From Edaphochlamys debaryana (lineage: Eukaryota > Chlorophyta > Chlorophyceae > Chlamydomonadales): a stretch of 64,000 nt of DNA. The stretch is taken from positions 2,170,001 to 2,234,000 of the forward strand of contig JAEHOE010000003.1 in NCBI GenBank assembly GCA_016858145.1. Reading direction: 5' to 3'. Positions 10,631-21,234 of this stretch are shown one piece after another (positions within the stretch are counted from its first letter, which is position 1; every line of letters begins with the position of its first letter). A program made the position numbers and the translations under genes. A model generated the notes under the pieces. It saw nothing but the letters and a program-made list of their open reading frames with translations, was not told where the DNA came from and did not search any database.

Positions 10631-13600
10631 CTAAGACCGGCTGGCCATGTCAATTCGCACCGAAGGCCCAGGGTGCATGGGCCCCCCCAAGCGACCCGAG
10701 CCGGCACCCGGCAGGCCCTGCCTTGGCTGCGTCACCGCGCCTGACGGCACATGCGTTTGCGTCAAGAGGCCCGTTGCCGACGCGGCTTGGGCCCAAGCCC
10801 AGGTCTGGCTGGCCGCAGGCAGAGGCTCTGGGGCTAGCTCGATAGTGGTGGTTGGCGGCGGCAGGCCCAGCGAGACGAGGTTGCCGGAGCTGGCGTAGGC
10901 GAGCAGTTGGTGCCCCGCCAACCGCTCCATGTCGTACGCCCCGCAACCGCCAACCGCTCCCGCCTGCGGCGGTGGCGGCGGCGCGCCGCCGCCGCTGCGC
11001 CCGCGCACCATCGCCGCCGCCATGAACGGCGACGCGTGCGCCGCCGCGGCCGGGCCGGCCCCTACCCCCGCCGCCGCCACCGCGCCTGGCCCCGCCGCCG
11101 CCGCGAGGGACATCGCGAAGCCGTCGGCTCCTGCCGCGACGGCGGCGGCGTCGACGGGGCCATTGGATGTGGACTCGGCGGAGGGCCACCGTTCCAGGGA
11201 GTGCACGGAGGCGAGGGAGCCCGAGCCCAGGCGCGAGGAGAGCAGGCGGCGCAGGCGGCCGGGGCGGGGCGAGCCCAGGGGCTTGCGCAGGGAGTCCAGG
11301 TAGGCCTCGGTGCGCCGGGCCTGGGGGGTGGAGGGAAGGGGAGGGCGTGTGTTGGGGGTGGGTGGGCAGGTTGGCGGGGTGATGAACACGCGTGGTCGTG
11401 TCATGCGGTTACTAGGCCTGGGCGTCCGAGTGCAGTCCATGCCCCTGCACTTGGGCCGCAACACGCGAGTCCTGAAGGGCTCGCGCACGCCCCCGCCGCC
11501 TCCCCGCCACACCCACACCAACGGTTTCCCCGGCCCACACGAGCAACCCTTCACCCACCTTGTAGCACCGGTGCGCCATGACCCCTGCCACCACCAGGAT
11601 CAGGGTGCCGGCCGCAGAGGCCGCCGACGCCACCGCCACCACGTACACCGGCACGCCGCCGCCGCTGCCGCCGCCGCCGCCGGCTGCCCCGACGGCGCCG
11701 CCACGCGGCGGCGACGGCGTTGACGGAGGCGACTGGCCGCTAGGACTGGGACCAGCCTCGGGCTGTGCCCCCCCGACGACCTCGACCTCGCCCTCGCCCT
11801 CGCCCGCCGGCGCTGGCCCCGGAGCCTCCAGCGCCGGGTCCTCCGGCAGCTCCGGATCCAGCAGCTCCAGCCCGAGATCCAGATTGATCGGGCCGTAGCC
11901 TGCCGTACCATCTGCGCCGGTCTCGGACTGCACAACGCCAGCGCTGCTCCGCCCCGGCCCGGACCCCGCCGCCGCCGCAGCGGTGCCGCCCGTGAGCCGC
12001 AGCCCGCCGGCGGCGTCCGTCTGCCACACGCCGCCCTCCACGTCAACGCGCAGCACGAGCGACAGCACGCTCAGCACGATCGCCCCCGCCGCCTCCGCCT
12101 CCTCGACTGCCGTACGGCCGCCGCCGCTGCTGTCGCTGCCGTCGACGGCCGTGTCGTTGGTGCAGCGGAACAGGCTCGGAGGGTCGAGGCCGCCGCTGGC
12201 GGCGGTGGCGGGGCTGACGGCGGCGGTGGCGATGCCACGTTCCGCCTCGTCGGCCGGCGGCGCCAGCAGCAGCGCCGACCACAGCGCCGCCAGGGCCTCG
12301 CGCGGGCTCGCCTCCGCCGCCAGCGTAACGCTCACCGCCACCAGCGCCACGGGCTGCGGCCCCTTGGCCGCCGCCGCCGGCGCGCCGGCCCTGCCCAGCG
12401 GCGGCGGAGCCGCCGCCGCCGCCGCCGCGGCGGAGCCGCACACCGTGTCGGCGTTCTGCTGCGTGGCCTGGTCGAGGCAGCGGAGCGTCACGTTGGCGGC
12501 GGGCAGGCCCAGCGCCGCCGCCAGCGCGGCCGCCTGCGCCGGCGCCGCCGCGGCGCAGCGCTGCGCCAGGGTCTTGGGCGCCGAGACGGTGCCGGGGCGA
12601 GCGCCGGTGGCGTTGACCGGCGGCAGGCGGAAGCCCGCCAGCGGCAGCGTGAGGTTGTAGGAGGACAGGTTCCAGGACAGGAGGCCGCCGCTGGAGGCGA
12701 GCTGCCGCACCACCAGGGCTTCGGCCTCGTCGCCCAGGCGCACCTGCGGAGTCGGGACGGGCGGGCAGGAAGGGCTCAGATCGTTTTCAAGACCGGGGGG
12801 GTGGGCGAAGGACGGAGTCCAAATCTTCGACCGGGGAAACTTCCAGTCACACCGCAGCCGGGTCCGGGGCTGCCCGGCGCCCTAGGCCGGTGCCGCCGTC
12901 CAAAGCTACGGGAGGGCCCCCCCGCACCCGCACCCGCACCCTAGCTACCTGCAGAGTGGCGGTGGTTACGTAATCGAAGCTCTGCGGCACAGGGGTCTGC
13001 AGGGTGCTGGCGCCCAGGCCCCCAGCCATGCGGAGAATGGACTGCACGCGGGCAAGGGGCCGAGGGAGGGGGCAGGAGGGAGGGCGCGGGTCAGGGTGTC
13101 TTGCGTTCGGCTTGTACAGGAGCACGGTGGACGATGGGCCGTCGGACGACCTTGCTCGCGGCTTTGCCTCCCGTTCTCTTGGCAATCTGCCCCCCCCCCC
13201 TGCCCTGCCTAGCTCCCATCCTCCCTAGCTGCGCCGCTCGGCCACCAGGCTGCACCGCTTAGCGGCCCCCACCTCCCTTGCCCTGCCCCTGCCACTGAAA
13301 GCTCCCACCCAGCTGCGTAGATTTGCCTCCAGCAGGCCGAACTTGTGCAGCTCCATACGTTCCCAGCCTCCCCCTCCATGCTGCGTTGCTGCCCCCCGCA
13401 CCTGGCGGGTCGCCTCCGTTGCGGTGGGCCCCCGCACCTCCAGCCGCCGGGTCACCACCACCACCCGCTCGGGGGCGCAGCCGTGCAGCGAGGAGACCCT
13501 GGGGGGGAGGGGAGGGGAGGGGAGGGGCAAGCTAGTGTGGGGTGGTGGGTGGTGGGTACGTGCCCCGAAGCAAATGAGCCACGGCAACAAACTGTAATGG

Positions 13601-14927
13601 GGTGGGTACCGGTACTGGCACCCCACACTGGATCGTGCAGCTTGAAACCCGGCGACAGCGCAGGGTGCGGCACTGGCACTCGCACCGCCCCCATTCCCTA
13701 CATTCCGCTTGCTCCCTCTCACCCGAACTGCCCCAGCCGGACAGTGACGAAGAAGGCCACCGGATCCGGATCGTCCGTCGTACTGCCGTACACCAGCCGG
13801 GCCTCCAGGTCGGGCGTGAGGGGCAGGCGCGCGGTGTTGCAGGAGAAGAGCGAGGAGGCCTGTGGGGAGGTGGGAAGGCAAGGTGAGGACGTCGGGAGGA
13901 CACAACAGTCACCGCTCCGCTAGCCCCCTGCAGACCCAGACGCAGGGCGGCCGGCACAGGGCAGGACTGACAGCCCCGCCCGCTGGCGCCAATACTGAGC
14001 CACACCAGCTACGCGACGGTAACCGCTCCGCCAGCCCCCTCCCGACCCAGACGCAGCCTCACCGACGGGTCCCAGGCGCTGGTGCCCTCGTCCTCCACGC
14101 CCTCCTCCGCGCCGCCCTCCTCGCCCGCGTACTGCACCTGGGGCTCCCCTGGGGAGGCGCAGCAGCGGGAGTGAAGCTCAAGCAGGGCACAGCGGCAGCA
14201 CCCCAGCCGTACCCGAGCCTCCGTGCCGGCGCCACCCGGGCCCGCGAGGGCCCACGCCAGGCCCAGCTCGCAAGCGTTCACTCTAGCGACGCTGGCCCCA
14301 AGCCCTCAGCCTCTGTGACCCCAGTCGCAGTCGTACCTAGAAGCAGCCACCCGCAGTCCGCCCGGACGGTGACAAGCAGCTCCCCGTCTTTGCCGAAGGC
14401 GTCTATGGACCCCAGTGACCCAGCGAGTTCGCTGCGGCTCCCGTCCAATGCTGGCGCCAAAGACGCGGAAGCGCCGCCGTGAAGTGTGCTAGGGTCCAGC
14501 CTGCCGCCCTGGAAGCTCGGCAGCTGACAGGTTTCCGAGTCTGCGCCATATGCGTCCGCGGTCTGGGGGTTCAGGGTGACGTTGGGGCGGAAAGCGCGTC
14601 AGTTTCGAAGGTTTCCCCTCCGCAGCCATTGCGACATGCACGAGTTGCACTCGGTTCACGCTGCCAGCCCCTGATCACGCTGATACAGTGAGGCCTCATG
14701 CTTGATCAGCTGGCAGGGAGCCGCAATATCACCTGGCAGTAGCCTTGTGACACATCGGGGTCAGCTTCGCAGTAAGACCAGCGATATGGAACCAGCGCAG
14801 CCAGCGAGGGGTCCACGGCGAAGAACTTAGCGCTGAAGGCGCTCTGGGCACTGGCGTCGTCGGCCAGGGCCAGCGCCAGGGCCAGGGCCAGGCTCAACTG
14901 AGTTCGCCGAAATGTGATGATGGCCAT
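10631..14927 (-). CDS. Predicted type I single-pass membrane protein with large extracellular region, unknown function
   Basis: Nine exons on the minus strand join in frame: 14927-14733, 14562-14337, 14148-14063, 13859-13723, 13498-13402, 13350-13309, 13041-12949, 12743-11559 and 11320-10631, about 916 residues. The start encodes a clear signal peptide, with a hydrophobic run of alternating Leu and Ala before DDASAQ. The ectodomain has paired cysteines (SYCEADPDV, GYCQ) and many N-glycosylation sequons (NLSSYNLT, VNATG, CTNDTA). One transmembrane helix (YVVAVASAASAAGTLILVVAG) is followed by a basic HRCYK stop-transfer and a 229-residue Ser/Ala/Pro-rich cytosolic tail. The architecture is that of a receptor or adhesion protein, but no ectodomain fold is recognised and the tail has no kinase. 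Intron 13401-13351 is only 51 bases and in frame, so it may be retained. Confidence 0.75.
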
Positions 14928-14969
14928 GCCGTCGTCGCAGGAAAGGAGTGAGCCAGCAGTAGCCTAGGG

Positions 14970-14976
14970 TTTTATA
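14970..14976 (-). promoter_or_regulatory. Possible TATA box of the type I membrane protein gene
   Basis: Read on the minus strand this is TATAAAA, 43 bases upstream of the ATG at 14927. The spacing leaves room for only a very short 5' UTR. It is the best TATA match next to a start codon in the window. Confidence 0.35.
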
Positions 14977-15489
14977 CAGCCCAGTGAATTGATGGCTGCG
15001 CGAGTGCGGTCATACGCTCGAGGAACGGTCAAGGCGATTAAGTGCAAGCGTTCGCAGTCTTGCGCCGTGTGTTGTTCTGTCCATGCGAGCTAGTAATATG
15101 ACACAATAGCTCAGTATTCCCGGGTCCGTTATGGCTACGCGCGAGAGCCCAGGGCTCAAGCCGCAAGCACTTGTTGGCGGGCGCTCACAAGCCTGCTATT
15201 AGCAATCGCATTCTCTCAAACAGTAAATGGGGAACGGCCCTGGAAGGGTGATGGCCACGGCGGCCAGAAACAGTGCACTAGTACTGCCGGGCCATGAGGG
15301 CGCTTTGGGGAGCGGACCAGCTGTGCACTGTTCCGCCGCCCGGCCGGGCAGTACGATGCTCTAACACCAGGTTTATTTGTTCTGTGCGTTGTCGCTGTCG
15401 CCGGCGGCGGCATGACTGCACCGGCGAACGTAACCCTACGCCTCCAGACCTTGTCGCAGGCCGCCGCCCGTGTCCCCGCGCTGCCCCGC
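14977..15489. other. Intergenic region upstream of the type I membrane protein gene
   Basis: About 500 bases upstream of the TATA-like element. I see no coding exon, RNA gene or clear repeat here. It probably holds the rest of the promoter. Confidence 0.4.
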
Positions 15490-16076
15490 CTCGCCATGCT
15501 AGCTACACGTCTCGTCTAGCAAGGCAGCGCCCCAAGTGTCTCGGCGCCTTCCAGTCCGTCAGCCGCTTTAAGTACTGCCTCAAAGTGGCGTCCAGTTGCA
15601 CAGGACCTCCGAAGGTGAGCTGGCTGTGGACGCTCACCACAGCCACCGCCACCGATTGTGCCGGCAGCAGCGGGCTGGCAAAACCCCACGCCCTTTGCAG
15701 TGGCGCGAGACGGGTGCATTCTGGGCCTCCTGGAAGCCGCGGCTGAGCTGATTCTGGCGGCCAAACCTGACGTCCTGTACCGAGTAAGCTACGCCTGCGA
15801 GGCTGGCCAGGCTGCGCTCAGGCCCTTGTGGAGCGGTACGAGGGGCTCAAGGGCCAGGGCTTCCGCGCCGTCGACTGCCGTCGACCCCTTCTGTAGCTCG
15901 TCAAGTAGCCCAAAGAACTGGGGGGCGTGACGTGGGGAGCTTGGCGCCTTAAGCCTCATCTTCACAGCCATCAATCTCGCACAGCGCACCCAAAGCACGC
16001 CGGCCCGACGGGGAACACTCCGCACCACCGCACGCTCAGCAGTCAGCGACCCAGGCGCTCCGTGCTCCGGAGCCAA
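15490..16076 (-). pseudogene. Frameshifted coding relic, unidentified
   Basis: Three consecutive minus-strand stretches read like protein but in different frames. The first, around 15925-15825, includes FFGLLDELQKGSTAVDG and ALALEPLVPLHKG. The next, around 15825-15700, includes LASLAGVAYSVQDVRFG and QLSRGFQEAQN. The last, around 15700-15497, includes VSVHSQLTFGGPVQLDATL and QYLKRLTDWKAPRHLG and then a stop. No splice sites explain the frame changes, because the gaps are under 40 bases. Codon choice is less biased than in neighbouring genes. The simplest reading is a decayed gene or mobile-element fragment; I cannot name the family. Confidence 0.4.
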
Positions 16077-17001
16077 GCCGGGTCAACACCAGCACGCACA
16101 GCACAGCGCAGCATGCGACAGGTCATAATCTCACGAGCGCGCAGTGGAGAGCCCCGCTCCCATGCCAAATCCTGCCCTCAGCCAAACTCAAAGCCGAACC
16201 CCGCCCGCTCACCCTGCAACGCTACCAGGGGCCCAAGCACAATCGCCGCAGGCCCCATCAGGCCCATCAACTCGCCTCTCTTGCCGCTATGCACGAACGA
16301 ACCCCGCCGCGCAAGGAGATACGCGGCCTGAAGGGTGGCATGGCCGTGGGTGGCAATGGCCCTCCCCGCACGAACGAGCGAGCTGCGGACTCGCCATCCC
16401 TCTCTCCAGCCACGGAAAGCCGAATGCTCGGGCCGCAGCGTGCCGGGCGGGTCCCGGCCTGTCCCCCCGAGAAGACATCGCAGCCCACTCCCTTGCCACG
16501 ACCGCCCCGCAGGCGATTCCGCCAACCGAGGCGATGACTGCAAAAGCGGCCAGAAAGGCCCTGCCTCGGTGGTTATGTTGCCCTGCAAGGACAGCCCCTG
16601 CACGTCCGGCCTGCCTCTATGACCACAAGCGCTTATGTGCAAGTAGACAGTGCCCCCCTCCCCCTGCCTGATGCGCGGATGCGCCACGAGACCTCGCCGC
16701 CCTCTCTGCCGCTGTGTCCGTCCGCAGCCTAGCTAAGGCCAACTGTCGAGCCTACTCGCAGCTCTGCTCTGGAGCGCCCCGCAGCTCTCTGCTTTGCCTC
16801 TTTGCTCCTCCGAGGCTCTCCGCGAAACCAGCGATCCGCACGCCAAAAGTGTCACCACCTCCTGCTCCTCGGACCATGGCCGCTGCCACCAGCACCGCCG
16901 CTGCCGCCGCACCAGACACCGGACCGGGCCGCGACCGCCCTCCAGGGGAGACGGGCAGTGCGGCCAGCGACCGGTGGGAGCGACCTCAGGCGCTGGCGCG
17001 T
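16077..17001. other. Probable 3' UTR of the lysine-rich protein gene
   Basis: This region lies directly downstream of the TAA of the minus-strand gene at 17002. Open frames on both strands are Cys/Pro/Arg-rich and look like chance products of GC-rich sequence. No TTACA signal was found here, so the poly(A) site is unassigned. Confidence 0.4.
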
Positions 17002-19916
17002 TTACCTCACGGGTTGCTGCAGGGGGGCACGGGAGGGACGAAGCGCGTCAGTGGTCAAGTCGGGGCAGTCACGGAACGGGGCTGCACACGCCCCCATGGC
17101 TTCCGCGTGGCAATCAGGCTCGGAGCATTGTTAACGGGCCTCCACCCATGTACGCACATTGGATGGCCAGTCTCCAACCCTTTCACGCCCTGTGCACCGC
17201 ACCCCAGCCTCCCAGCACCACAGCACCACCCGGCCCGGCACCTCCCGTCCAGCCCCACCCCAGGCGCCGTTATCTGGACTACGCTGCATGGCCCCGCCCA
17301 GGCCCCACCCAGGGCCCCAGCACCAACACCACCAACCGGCCCCAGCACCTCCCACCCAGGCCCCACCTGGTTGAAGGCCTTGGGGTCCTTCTTCTTCTTT
17401 GCCTTCTCCTGCCGGAGCTTGGCCTCCGCCAGGGCCGAGGCCGACAGCGCGGGCTTCTTCTTGGCGTCACCCGCCTTCTTCTTGGCGGCCAGCTTGGCCT
17501 TGACCTGGGGGCGGACGGGGGCGGGGGCGGGGGATTGGCGGGGCGAGTGGTTTGTGTGGCAGATGGAGCAAGAACAACAGCTCCGGCAGGGATGGAAGCA
17601 GGCGGGGGCAGGTGCGGGGCAGGCGGGCAGCAGGGGTGAGACGCTGGTGTGGCAGATCGAGCAAGAGCAACAACCGGTAGTGAAGCAGGTGGGGGCAGGT
17701 GCGGGGCAGGAGGATAGCATGGCGGGAGCAAGGACCGGGGCGCGCACATACGTCGACTCCGCCCGCAGACCCCTGGTGACCGAGCACCGTCCCACTCAAT
17801 GCCCCCCAGTCTCAAGCCCTATCCGTCTCTTTGCACTACGCTGCGCGGCGCTGGCTGGCCGGCAAGCGCCGTTCCCTACATCCGGCCCTGCTGCACGCCC
17901 ACGCGCCCTGCCCACCACACCCTGCCCACCCAGCCCTGCCTTTCCAGTGTGCCCCTTCAGAGCACCAATATCCCAATTGCAACAGTGAACGCCCTCGCCT
18001 GCAGACGTGCCCATCTTGAAGAGAATACTTCTCCAGCTGCCGCGGGCGCTATCACCCCTGCCCGGCCCTGCCCTGACTGCCCAGCACAAACCGCCACACA
18101 TGCCTGCCCACGCCAGCGCCGGCTGGTATCATACTCCCGCCACCCGACCCGCACCCCCGCCACCCTCTCCCCAGCCCCGTACGCCCCACGCTCCCCGTTC
18201 CACGCCCCCGAGCCACCCCCACCCACCGCCGCGGGGTCGATGGGGCCGACCGGCTCCTCCGGGTCCTCGCTCGCCTCCTCGCTGGCCTCGGGCTCGGCGG
18301 GCTTGTCGCCGGCAGCCGGCGCCGCGCCCTCCGCGGCACCCTCCGCGCCGCCCTTCTTCTTGTCCTTGCGCTTACGTTTGGACTCCCCGTTCGCCCCGCC
18401 CTCCTGATTCTCCTTGCCCGCGGTGGCGATGCCCAGCTCCGCAAACACGGCGTCCAGGTCCTCCAGCTCCTTCTTCTTCAGCTCCTGCGTTGGCGTTTGC
18501 GTTAAGTTGCGGGGCGTGACGCGGTGCGAGCGGGAGGGGTGAGTGGATCGTGCAGAGGGTGTGGGGCGGGTGGGGGGCGGGTGGGGTGAGGTGCAGGGTA
18601 GCATGGAGCGCTGCGCGTGTGGGGCGGAGGGGGCTGTGGACTCGGCAGGGGTGAGGTTGAGGGGTCCTGGCTGGCTGCATGGGTTGTGACTGCGTGGCGG
18701 CCGCAGCTGGTCGGCTGGCGCAGAGGACGTCAGGCGCGGGGGGGCGGCGCGGCCGGCGCACTGCGCGGGCAGACGTCAGCTGCAGTTGAGGAGCGCCTCT
18801 TACGCATTGCCCGCCTGCACAGACTGACGCCGCCGAGGAGCTGGGATTCTGCTGACAGCGAGAGGGCCTACCCCGGACTCCTTCACCCCACATGCAACAC
18901 CCAGTGACCCATATCCAGCCGAAAGTCCCGCGCACCCCCCGCCAGACGTGACCAACAGTCATATGAACTAGAATGCGGGTAGCCCTGTCCAAGGACCTGG
19001 TGTTGAGCACGTGGGCCAGGGGCGGCATGTGCAATTCCACCTTCCGGCTCTCCGACACGAACTGGGCCAGCCCAGATCGGTCCCAATTTGCCCCTCGCAC
19101 CTTCTTAGAAAGCTGCTTCTCAGCCTCCTGCGCCTGCTTGGCCGCAGCTGCCGCGGCCGCGGCCCGAGCGGGCGCCGGCGCGACATCCTTCGTCGACTCC
19201 ACCTCCTCTGCGGTTCCGCGAACCCCCCCGTCAGTTGCCAAGCAGCAAGCTTCTGTCCTAGGTATAGCCAGAGCGCTCCACACCAACCTTCGTGGTCTCC
19301 ATCGTCGCCAGTCCCGAGCTCCACCCCGAGCTCCGCCTCCAGGTCTATCTCCTCCTCCTGCGGTGCACAGATCGCAGATCTAGCACGTTCCTTATGTCCA
19401 ATTGACATCTGCGTTGCGTACCTCCTCGCCCTCGCCCTCATCGTGGCTGTCCTCCTCGTGCGCGCCGTTCGCGGTGGGAGGGGCAGGGGCAGAACCCCGG
19501 GGCGCCTGCACAGAGTGTCAGCAAAGCCTCAGCAAGCGCTCTGCGCAGGATCCACGCGACCCGCGACCGAAGCGACCTCACTTGCGTCCAGCCGGCGTCT
19601 ACCGCCGGGGTGAAGTCATCGTCCTGTTGGGGAGCAAGCGTTCGAGCTCGATTGCGATGACCAGCGCGTAGCGGACTCTGCGAAGCGGTTCTCCCGGCGC
19701 AGTGGTCGCGATGCCCACCTCATCGTCGGCCCAGCTCGCTAGGCCCACAGCCGGCTGCGAGAAAAGCTGCTTCTCGAGCTCAGCGGTGTCCACAACCTTC
19801 TTCGCCTCCCCGGACTTCTTCTTCTTGTCGCCGCTGTCCTTCTTGCTCTTGCTGCTCTTCTTTACTTTCTTACTGGTGTCGAGAGCGCTGAAGATGTTGC
19901 TCGTTGCTAGACTCAT
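17002..19916 (-). CDS. Lysine-rich, probably nuclear or ribosome-associated protein of about 303 residues, family unnamed
   Basis: Eight exons join in frame: 19916-19719, 19623-19582, 19505-19422, 19357-19288, 19207-19101, 18484-18227, 17504-17367 and 17016-17002. The N-terminus MSLATSNIFSALD is followed by runs of KK/SK pairs. An acidic-aromatic patch (SWADDE then DDDFTPAVDAGW) spans the first intron. Then come an acidic Glu-rich stretch, an alanine-rich helix entering KQLSKKELKKKELEDLD, a second Lys block and a C-terminal helix rich in Lys and Ala (KLRQEKAKKKKDPKAFN). The last exon codes only four residues after a strong acceptor. The alternation of basic and acidic blocks suggests a nucleic-acid or ribosome-binding adaptor, but I cannot tie it to a named family. 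Confidence 0.75.
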
Positions 19917-20567
19917 ACCGGCTGCGTGTAGGGTGACGTGATAAGTCGCGGGTTTGCGGAGACGGCAAAGGAAGGATTGGGACTTGGCGGCGGTGCTTCT
20001 GTGCGCAGGCGTTTGCGGGGGCAGTATTGGCCTATGTTGAAACGTAGTTAGCGCGAGGGGCTGCCAGGGGAGAACTCTGCCGTGAGCGGTGCCCGGAAAA
20101 CGGCCTTGCCCCATTCGCGCGCTGCATCAATGGCACCATCGCCTCGTCAGCCGCGAGAGCTCCCGCCCACAGACCGTGAGTTGCAATTACAATTGCAAGT
20201 CATAGCACGCTTGCGTGCGGCGATTGGGCAAGCGTCGAAAGGTAGCGCCTGGGCTTGGCCTGGACGTCGGCGTCGTGCCTTCCTCCGCTGCCGACTCCCC
20301 ACGCTTGCAGCCACTCTCTGCCCCTTCCTCCCGACAACAGCTCCTGCCCTTGTGGCTGCTTGCTACGCTCTGCGTCCCGGGCGAATACTCCCCGCCTTCC
20401 ATGGCGCGCGGTCACGGTGACGGGGGGTGGATTTCGAACTAGGGTTTGGCAGGGAAACGCCACGAACCCAGACCCCGGCAGGCTTGGCGCCTAGATCTAG
20501 GGGGTCGCACGTGCCCGATCTCCCTGCCAACCATCGCCCAATGCGCTTGAGTATGAAGCCTGCTAGT
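19917..20567. other. Intergenic region upstream of the lysine-rich gene
   Basis: This holds the 5' region of the minus-strand lysine-rich gene. It includes a short near-palindrome (ttgcaattacaattgcaa, 20174-20191) whose centre contains TTACA. No exon was identified. Confidence 0.35.
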
Positions 20568-20572
20568 TTACA
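20568..20572 (-). terminator. Poly(A) signal TGTAA of the EF-hand gene
   Basis: Reads TGTAA on the minus strand, about 660 bases downstream of the stop at 21235. That is an ordinary 3' UTR length for this kind of alga. Confidence 0.5.
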
Positions 20573-21234
20573 CGTGCAAGCCCAACCGCGACGCAGCACA
20601 GTACATCCCTCTAGCGCGGCGGCATCCGTCTCCAGCTGATTTGGCTCACACGAACCCCGCACCGAGCTCCCTTACCCTCCTCGCGTCCTCAGCCTCGCCC
20701 TAGCACCCAGTCGACCTGGGGCCTCTCCTCAACATGAAATTCTCCCTAGATCCTCACTGGCACGCTGCACGGCAGCGGCAGAGGTGGCCAGGATCTAGCC
20801 AACCCCCCAGACCCCGATTATCGATCACGACCAACAAGAGTAAAACGTCACCCACCCAATTCTTCAAGGGTCTTGTCAAGCACTCATATTCCCCCACAAG
20901 CCCTCTGAAAGGCTGCTGACCCCCGCGCTCCAGCCCTGCTCCCCACCGCTTCGAGCCAGTCAACTGCGTAAGCAACATCTCTCGGACCCACACCATAACC
21001 ACACCGAACAGCGTCCTCTGGGGGATCTCCCAGCCCCTTCCGCGCTTATTCATACTCGACATGGCATTCCTCGCAACCCACACGCAAGCCCATGCGCTAG
21101 AGCGGCTTCTGGAAAGGTCCAACAGGTTGCGAGGGCCCGCGATGTCCTTTGACAAGCGCCATTGCCGGCCCTCATTACACCAAAGCTCCTCGCGCCCTCC
21201 CCCCCTACCACCAGGCACGGCAACAAGCAATGCC

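Noticed and set aside
16178..16687. Minus-strand open frame of 169 codons
   Set aside because: No recognisable domain, and its position directly downstream of the lysine-rich gene stop fits 3' UTR.
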